Positions 6,050 through 7,661 of a stretch of 7,661 bases of DNA are shown in pieces. The translations under genes were made by a program, and so were the position numbers. The notes under the pieces are model-generated. The model was not told where the DNA came from. It saw only the letters and a list, made by a program, of their open reading frames with translations, and did no database searches. Position 1 is the first letter of the stretch; each line of letters starts with the position of its first letter. Source of the stretch: a bacterium (GTDB taxonomy: Bacteria > Bacteroidota > Bacteroidia > Bacteroidales > Bacteroidaceae); assembly GCA_004562975.1 (NCBI GenBank), contig SFQP01000069.1, forward strand, positions 1 to 7,661, written 5' to 3'.

Positions 6050-6196
6050 GCTGCGGCTCGGCAATGAAAAGAAAAATGGCTTTTTCTTTTGCATTGCTCT
6101 CGCCTTGCACTAACTTTAAATAAGTCAGGCTGCGGCTCGGCAATGAAAAGAAAAATGGCTTTTTCTTTTGCATTGCTCTCGCCTTGCACTAACTTT
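6050..6196 (+). repeat. Perfect 68-bp tandem duplication (interspersed repeat copies C1 and C2)
   Basis: Bases 6050-6117 and 6129-6196 are identical over 68 bp, offset by 79 bp. Each starts GCTGCGGCTCGGCAATG, contains an A/T-rich inverted repeat and ends CGCCTTGCACTAACTTT. The next base differs: A after copy 1, G after copy 2, so only copy 2 completes the TAACTTTG -7 element. The starting block is the one found at 4064-4078 on the other strand. The duplication occupies most of the 241-nt gap between the kinase and the TetR gene. Confidence 0.95.
6061..6176. other. Paired A/T-rich hairpins inside the tandem duplication
   Basis: Each duplicated unit holds GCAATG-AAAAGAAAAA, loop TGGC, TTTTTCTTTT-G-CATTGC, at 6061-6097 and 6140-6176: 16 pairs with one bulged G. 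The T-rich 3' arm makes it a possible weak terminator for the RR-HK transcript, and in copy 2 the same arm supplies the TTTG of the TetR promoter. Extrusion in DNA, termination in RNA, or no function are all possible. Confidence 0.45.
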
Positions 6197-6197
6197 G
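6167..6197 (+). promoter_or_regulatory. Consensus-like Bacteroidetes promoter for the tetR-fabG pair
   Basis: TTTG at 6167-6170, then exactly 19 nt, then TAACTTTG at 6190-6197: both elements match the -33/-7 consensus of Bacteroidetes. Transcription would start about 6203, giving a leader of roughly 45 nt before the TetR ATG at 6249. It lies almost entirely in the second copy of the 68-bp duplication; the first copy ends TAACTTTA and is one base off. Confidence 0.65.
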
Positions 6198-6248
6198 CAC
6201 ACTGAAAGGAAAAATGTGCTTAATTTTCAAATAGACCGATTATAATTT

Positions 6249-6878
6249 ATGTCAACATCCAAAACTCGGGACAGGCTGTTGGAAGTGGCTCGCGAACTGT
6301 TTGCCCATCAAGGACTTGAAGCTACCACCATGAACGACATCGCCGCAGCTTCGGGGCGCGGACGGCGCACACTGTACACTTATTTCCGCAACAAAGAGGA
6401 AATATACTATGCGGTGATCGAAGAGGAGCTCGCACGATTGTCCGGGAACATTGCTGCCGTGCTCGACTTGGATGTGGCACCCGAAGAGAAAATCTTCAAA
6501 CTCATCTATACGCATTTGCGCACCATACGCGACACGGTGGCGCGTAACGGTACGTTGCGCGCAGAGTTCTTCCGCAACATCTGGATGGTGGAAAAGGTGC
6601 GCCGCACTTTCGACGAGGAGGAACACCGCGTGCTCACGGCCATCTTGCAGGAAGGGGTGGACTGCGGACGTTTCCGTATCGTTCACGTGGGACTGATGTC
6701 GGACATCATCCACTGTACCATCAAGGGTCTCGAAGTGCCTTACATCTACGACCGATTGGGAGTGGGGTTGGCAGAGGACGAAACTTATCCCATGGTGCGC
6801 GACATCCTGCTCCGCGTACTGGATATGCCGGTGCCCCTGGTCGATACAGCAGAAACAAGCGTGAATGAGCAGGCGTGA
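6249..6878 (+). CDS. TetR/AcrR-family transcriptional regulator, 209 aa
   Basis: This is a dimeric ligand-responsive DNA-binding protein, most often a repressor. The N-terminal HTH is clear at residues 5-55: TRDRLLEVARELFAHQGLEA, then the recognition region TMNDIAAASGRGRRTLYTYF, then NKEEIYYAVIEEEL. The rest is helical, as expected for the ligand-binding and dimer domain, with no motif that tells the ligand. Length is normal for the family and the frame looks intact. A 41-nt A/T-rich gap separates it from fabG on the same strand. As I recall, a TetR-type gene directly before fabG is a common arrangement in Bacteroidales. It is therefore likely to control fabG or related lipid genes, perhaps in response to an acyl ligand, and may control itself through the promoter at 6167-6197. 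No obvious operator palindrome is seen beside that promoter apart from the A/T-rich hairpin. Confidence 0.88.
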   Translation: MSTSKTRDRLLEVARELFAHQGLEATTMNDIAAASGRGRRTLYTYFRNKEEIYYAVIEEELARLSGNIAAVLDLDVAPEEKIFKLIYTHLRTIRDTVARNGTLRAEFFRNIWMVEKVRRTFDEEEHRVLTAILQEGVDCGRFRIVHVGLMSDIIHCTIKGLEVPYIYDRLGVGLAEDETYPMVRDILLRVLDMPVPLVDTAETSVNEQA

Positions 6879-6919
6879 ATGAGAAAATATTTTCAAACCA
6901 TATAATTATTCAAACAAAA

Positions 6920-7539
6920 ATGGGACTTTTAACAGGAAAGACGGCCTTGATTACGGGTGCTGCCCGTGGTATTGGCAAGGCCATTGCATTGAAGTTTGCC
7001 GAAGAAGGTGCTAACATCGCCTTTACCGACTTGGTCATTGACGAGAACGGCGAAGCCACCCGTCAGGAAATTGAAGCTAAGGGCGTGAAGTGCCAGGCTT
7101 ACGCATCGAACGCCGCCGATTTCGCACAAACCGCTGAGGTGGTGAAGAAGGTACACGAGGATTTCGGCTCGATCGACGTGCTGGTGAACAATGCCGGTAT
7201 CACCAAGGACGGCCTGATGATCCGCATGACGGAACAGCAGTGGGATGCCGTTATCGGTGTGAACCTGAAATCTGCCTTCAACTTTATCCATGCCTGCACG
7301 CCCATCATGATGCGTCAGCGCAGCGGTTCCATCATCAACATGGCTTCCGTGGTAGGTGTTCACGGCAATGCCGGACAGTCCAACTACGCCGCTTCCAAGG
7401 CCGGTATGATTGCCCTGGCCAAGAGCGTGGCACAGGAAATGGGCAGCCGTGGCGTGCGCGCCAATGCCATCGCCCCGGGCTTCATCGAAACTATGTTACC
7501 GGCCAGGTTATTCAGGTTGACGGCGGTATGAATATGTAA
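6920..7539 (+). pseudogene. fabG: 3-oxoacyl-ACP reductase with internal deletion and frameshift
   Basis: Intact FabG reduces 3-oxoacyl-ACP with NADPH in type II fatty-acid elongation. The ATG at 6920 starts the standard MGLLTGKTALITGAARGIGK; an in-frame GTG at 6875 overlaps tetR and is unlikely. Cofactor motif TGAARGIG (12-19), NNAG (90-93) and catalytic Asn115, Ser143, Tyr156 and Lys160 are all present. After PGFIET (to residue 191, codon 7490-7492) the frame changes. Read from 7492 in another frame it gives YVTGQVIQVDGGMNM and stops at 7537-7539, the exact C-terminus expected of FabG. About 42 residues are missing against the usual length near 248, including the flexible substrate lid and the helices before the last strand. 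The original frame instead runs MLPARLFRLTAV and stops at 7531 (203 aa). The product is unlikely to be active. A deletion in the strain or an assembly or sequencing artefact are both possible. Confidence 0.88.
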
Positions 7540-7563
7540 TCTGGAAGAATTTTTTCTCTCTCT

Positions 7564-7587
7564 GGTTATGAGGGATAAGGTTATGAG
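7564..7587 (+). repeat. Second locus of the 15-nt-period GGTTATGAG repeat
   Basis: GGTTATGAG occurs at 7564-7572 and again at 7579-7587, 15 nt apart, 25 nt after the end of fabG. Unit and spacing match the array at 2154-2310. Only one orientation is present here, so no inverted hairpin forms within the window. Confidence 0.75.
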
Positions 7588-7605
7588 GTAATAAAGATTG
7601 TGCCA

Positions 7606-7661
7606 GTGAGTGCAGAGCCAAGCTTGCTTGAGCTATGCCGAGTGCAGCCGATCTTATGCAA
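7606..7661 (-). repeat. Interspersed repeat copy D, running off the right edge
   Basis: The sequence GTGAGTGCAGAGCC, AAGCTTGCTTGAGC, ATGCCGAGTGCAGCC, ATCTTATGCAA aligns block by block with copy A (GCGAGTGCAGCG, AAGCTTGCTTGAAT, ATGCCGAGCCGCAGCC, ATCTTATGTAA at 4029-4090). Read on the minus strand, the position of the -7 element is degenerate (AATCTTTA). The edge sequence TTGCATAAGATC on the minus strand looks like the junction between two tandem units, as at 6115-6125, so the repeat probably continues beyond the window. Confidence 0.65.

Noticed and set aside
5189..6094. Minus-strand open frame of 301 codons opposite the kinase
   Set aside because: The plus-strand kinase has all catalytic boxes; the minus frame begins inside the 68-bp duplication and shows no recognisable domain.
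6214..6234. Short upstream frame MCLIFK in the tetR leader, preceded by AAAGGA
   Set aside because: The AAAGGA lies only 3 nt before the ATG, and six codons with no attenuator-like structure after them are likely to occur by chance.
6252..6896. Minus-strand open frame of 214 codons opposite tetR
   Set aside because: It mirrors the TetR gene almost exactly, is His/Cys-rich like other shadows here, and the plus frame has a clear HTH.

Overview
The window looks like chromosomal DNA from a member of the Bacteroidales, probably Prevotellaceae or a close relative. Three things point there: likely promoters of the Bacteroidetes type (TTTG, about 19 nt, TAnnTTTG), starts without clear Shine-Dalgarno sequences but with A-rich leaders, and protein families typical of the group (large exported thioredoxin-fold proteins, a RhuM-type protein, and an NtrC-type regulator with a sensor kinase carrying the HEIMN H-box). 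This placement comes from sequence style and remembered families; no database search was possible.

Layout. Bases 1-3795 are read leftwards. They hold tolC-like (2326-3795), then a 663-residue exported thioredoxin-fold protein (70-2061), then the first 13 codons of another probably exported protein cut by the left edge (1-39). The gap between tolC and the thioredoxin-like gene is filled by a 15-nt-period repeat array that forms a large inverted repeat. Bases 3796-4097 are a dense regulatory region: a likely tolC promoter, a 23-bp direct repeat, two matching palindromes and a copy of an interspersed repeat. Rightwards follow a shortened RhuM-family gene (4098-4493), a two-gene two-component system (response regulator 4628-5152, histidine kinase 5159-6007), a perfect 68-bp tandem duplication containing a consensus-like promoter (6050-6197), a TetR-family regulator (6249-6878) and a fabG that has lost part of its 3' end and is frameshifted (6920-7539). 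The right edge carries further copies of both repeat families.

How it may work together. The RR-HK pair sits near a TolC-type outer-membrane channel transcribed the other way. This resembles Bacteroidetes efflux loci, but no membrane-fusion protein or inner-membrane pump is in the window. The regulator has a receiver and a Fis-type helix-turn-helix but no AAA+ sigma-54 activation domain. The kinase has one membrane segment and no visible sensor domain. With the shortened RhuM gene and the damaged fabG, the region looks pared down or rearranged.

The most interesting non-coding theme is a repeat family found at four places (about 4012-4088, 4512-4577, 6050-6196 twice, 7606-7661). Several copies end in a TAnnTTTG-like -7 element aimed at a gene start, so the repeats may act as portable promoters.
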